From Mesorhizobium sp. CAU 1732 (GTDB lineage: Bacteria > Pseudomonadota > Alphaproteobacteria > Rhizobiales > Rhizobiaceae), in NCBI RefSeq assembly GCF_039888675.1, contig NZ_JBDQQR010000001.1:1550001-1614000 (forward strand): a stretch of DNA of 64,000 bases. The letters are read 5' to 3'. Below the pieces are notes generated by a model, which was not told where the DNA came from, searched no databases, and worked only from the letters and a program-made list of their open reading frames with translations. The translations under genes were made by a program, and so were the position numbers. Positions 63,067 through 64,000 of this stretch are shown here, piece by piece (position 1 is the stretch's first letter; every line of letters begins with the position of its first letter).

Positions 63067-64000
63067 ATGACCGTCGAGACGGGACATTTCGCGCTGGTGC
63101 TGGCCTTCGCGCTGGCGTTGGTGCAATTCGTGGTGCCGCTGGTCGGCACGCGCACCGGCGATACGCGCCTCATGTCGGTTGCCGGGCCTGTGTCGCTCAC
63201 GGGATTTGCGCTGACCGCACTCGCCTTTGCGGCGCTGACCGCGGCCTATGTGCAGTCGGATTTCTCGGTGGCGAATGTGTGGGAGAATTCCCATTCGCTG
63301 AAGCCGATGCTTTACAAGATCACGGGCGTCTGGGGAAACCACGAAGGCTCGATGCTGCTGTGGGTGCTGATCCTCAGCGGGTTCGGCGCATTGGTGGCGA
63401 TCTTCGGCGGCAATCTGCCGGCCACGCTGCGCGCGAACGTGCTGTCCGTGCAAGGCTTGATCGGCGCCGCGTTCCTGCTTTTTGTGCTCGTGACCTCGAA
63501 CCCGTTTGCGCGGATCAACCCCGCGCCGATGGAGGGTCGCGACCTCAACCCGATCCTCCAGGACATCGGCCTCGCGATCCATCCACCGCTGCTTTATCTC
63601 GGTTATGTCGGCTTTTCCGTCTGTTTTTCCTTCGCTGTTGCAGCCCTCATCGAGGGTCGTATCGATGCCGCCTGGGCGCGCTGGGTGCGCCCATGGACGC
63701 TCGCCGCCTGGGTGTTCCTGACCGGCGGCATCGCGATGGGTTCCTACTGGGCCTATTACGAGCTGGGCTGGGGCGGGTACTGGTTCTGGGATCCCGTCGA
63801 GAACGCATCCTTCCTGCCATGGCTGTCGGGAACGGCGCTTCTGCATTCCGCGATCGTCATGGAAAAGCGCTCGGCGTTGAAAATCTGGACGCTGCTGCTG
63901 GCGATCCTGACCTTCTCGCTGTCGCTGCTCGGAACGTTCCTCGTGCGTTCGGGTGTGCTGACCTCGGTGCACGCCTTCGCCACCGACCCGGCGCGCGGGC
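63067..64000 (+). CDS. ccmF: Haem lyase subunit CcmF/CycK (3' end beyond window)
   Basis: Polytopic membrane protein of cytochrome c assembly. Starting at ATG 63067, 311 codons are visible with many membrane helices. HEGSMLLWV (about residue 95) and the tryptophan-rich haem-handling segment [19 protein letters not shown] (near 240) are diagnostic. The gene is still open at base 64000, about half of the usual 650 or so residues. Further cyc genes (ccmH and others) are expected beyond the edge. Confidence 0.93.
   Translation, partial: MTVETGHFALVLAFALALVQFVVPLVGTRTGDTRLMSVAGPVSLTGFALTALAFAALTAAYVQSDFSVANVWENSHSLKPMLYKITGVWGNHEGSMLLWVLILSGFGALVAIFGGNLPATLRANVLSVQGLIGAAFLLFVLVTSNPFARINPAPMEGRDLNPILQDIGLAIHPPLLYLGYVGFSVCFSFAVAALIEGRIDAAWARWVRPWTLAAWVFLTGGIAMGSYWAYYELGWGGYWFWDPVENASFLPWLSGTALLHSAIVMEKRSALKIWTLLLAILTFSLSLLGTFLVRSGVLTSVHAFATDPARG

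Overview
The window looks like the chromosome of a GC-rich alphaproteobacterium of the order Hyphomicrobiales (Rhizobiales). Supporting markers are a MucR/Ros regulator followed by a typical rhizobial run (DnaA-C-domain protein, DUF6456, SufE, DUF5330, sensor kinase, DUF1491, DUF2336), a feuN-feuP-feuQ-like set beside the cyc/ccm cytochrome c maturation genes, a Rhizobium etli type L-asparaginase, a betI-betC choline sulfate operon and a rhizobial-style gene transfer agent (GTA) cluster. The genus cannot be fixed from the sequence. Most genes have short spacings, ATGA start/stop overlaps and some TTG or GTG starts.

Layout. 1-2.9 kb: form II CO-dehydrogenase-like CoxL and CoxS (minus; CoxL runs off the left edge). 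3.3-6.6 kb: FIST protein, hybrid histidine kinase and LuxR-type response regulator, resembling the NosP/NahK (ErcS') nitric oxide or alcohol-oxidation sensing modules. 6.7-7.2 kb: a twice-frameshifted Xre antitoxin relic and tRNA-Pro(CGG). 7.3-13.8 kb: minus-strand choline-O-sulfate to glycine betaine operon betI-betC-PLP dehydratase-betA-small membrane protein-betB, with a 20-bp operator at betI. 14-16.4 kb: SCP-x-like thiolase, SDR and a secreted protein. 16.4-31 kb: mixed housekeeping genes: DUF3750, asparaginase, Tat-exported repeat protein, GreA-like factor, MutA-like protein, HerA-like ATPase, L,D-transpeptidase, haloacid dehalogenase, branched-chain aminotransferase, Fe superoxide dismutase, two cytochromes c and an S9 peptidase.

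31.1-38.7 kb is the MucR-to-DUF2336 block; its DUF6456 gene is interrupted by an in-frame TAG. 38.8-43.7 kb holds a small conserved gene, a TetR/VOC divergent pair around a 22-bp palindrome, a DUF1214/DUF1254 pair and PBP1A. 43.9-47.3 kb is a four-gene operon (NAD-dependent epimerase plus three small membrane proteins) divergent from a LysR regulator. 47.3-48.9 kb is a short accessory patch with a SinR/Cas2-like protein and unrecognised genes.

48.9-58.3 kb is a GTA structural cluster. Its head genes look intact (small and large terminase, portal, DUF6107, protease, capsid, connectors, DUF3168). The tail part is collapsed: the major tail protein gene is cut after about 62 codons and joined out of frame to the C-terminal half of the host-specificity protein (g15), so g10-g14 and the first half of g15 are absent. 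A holin-like gene follows. 58.4-60.8 kb is the FeuN/FeuP/FeuQ set. 60.9-64 kb holds a lipoprotein and the start of the cytochrome c maturation operon (ccmI, ccmE, ccmF), with ccmF cut by the right edge.

The strongest observations are the GTA deletion scar, the NosP/NahK-like module, the amber stop in DUF6456, the PLP enzyme locked into the bet operon and several short genes or operators that are easy to miss.
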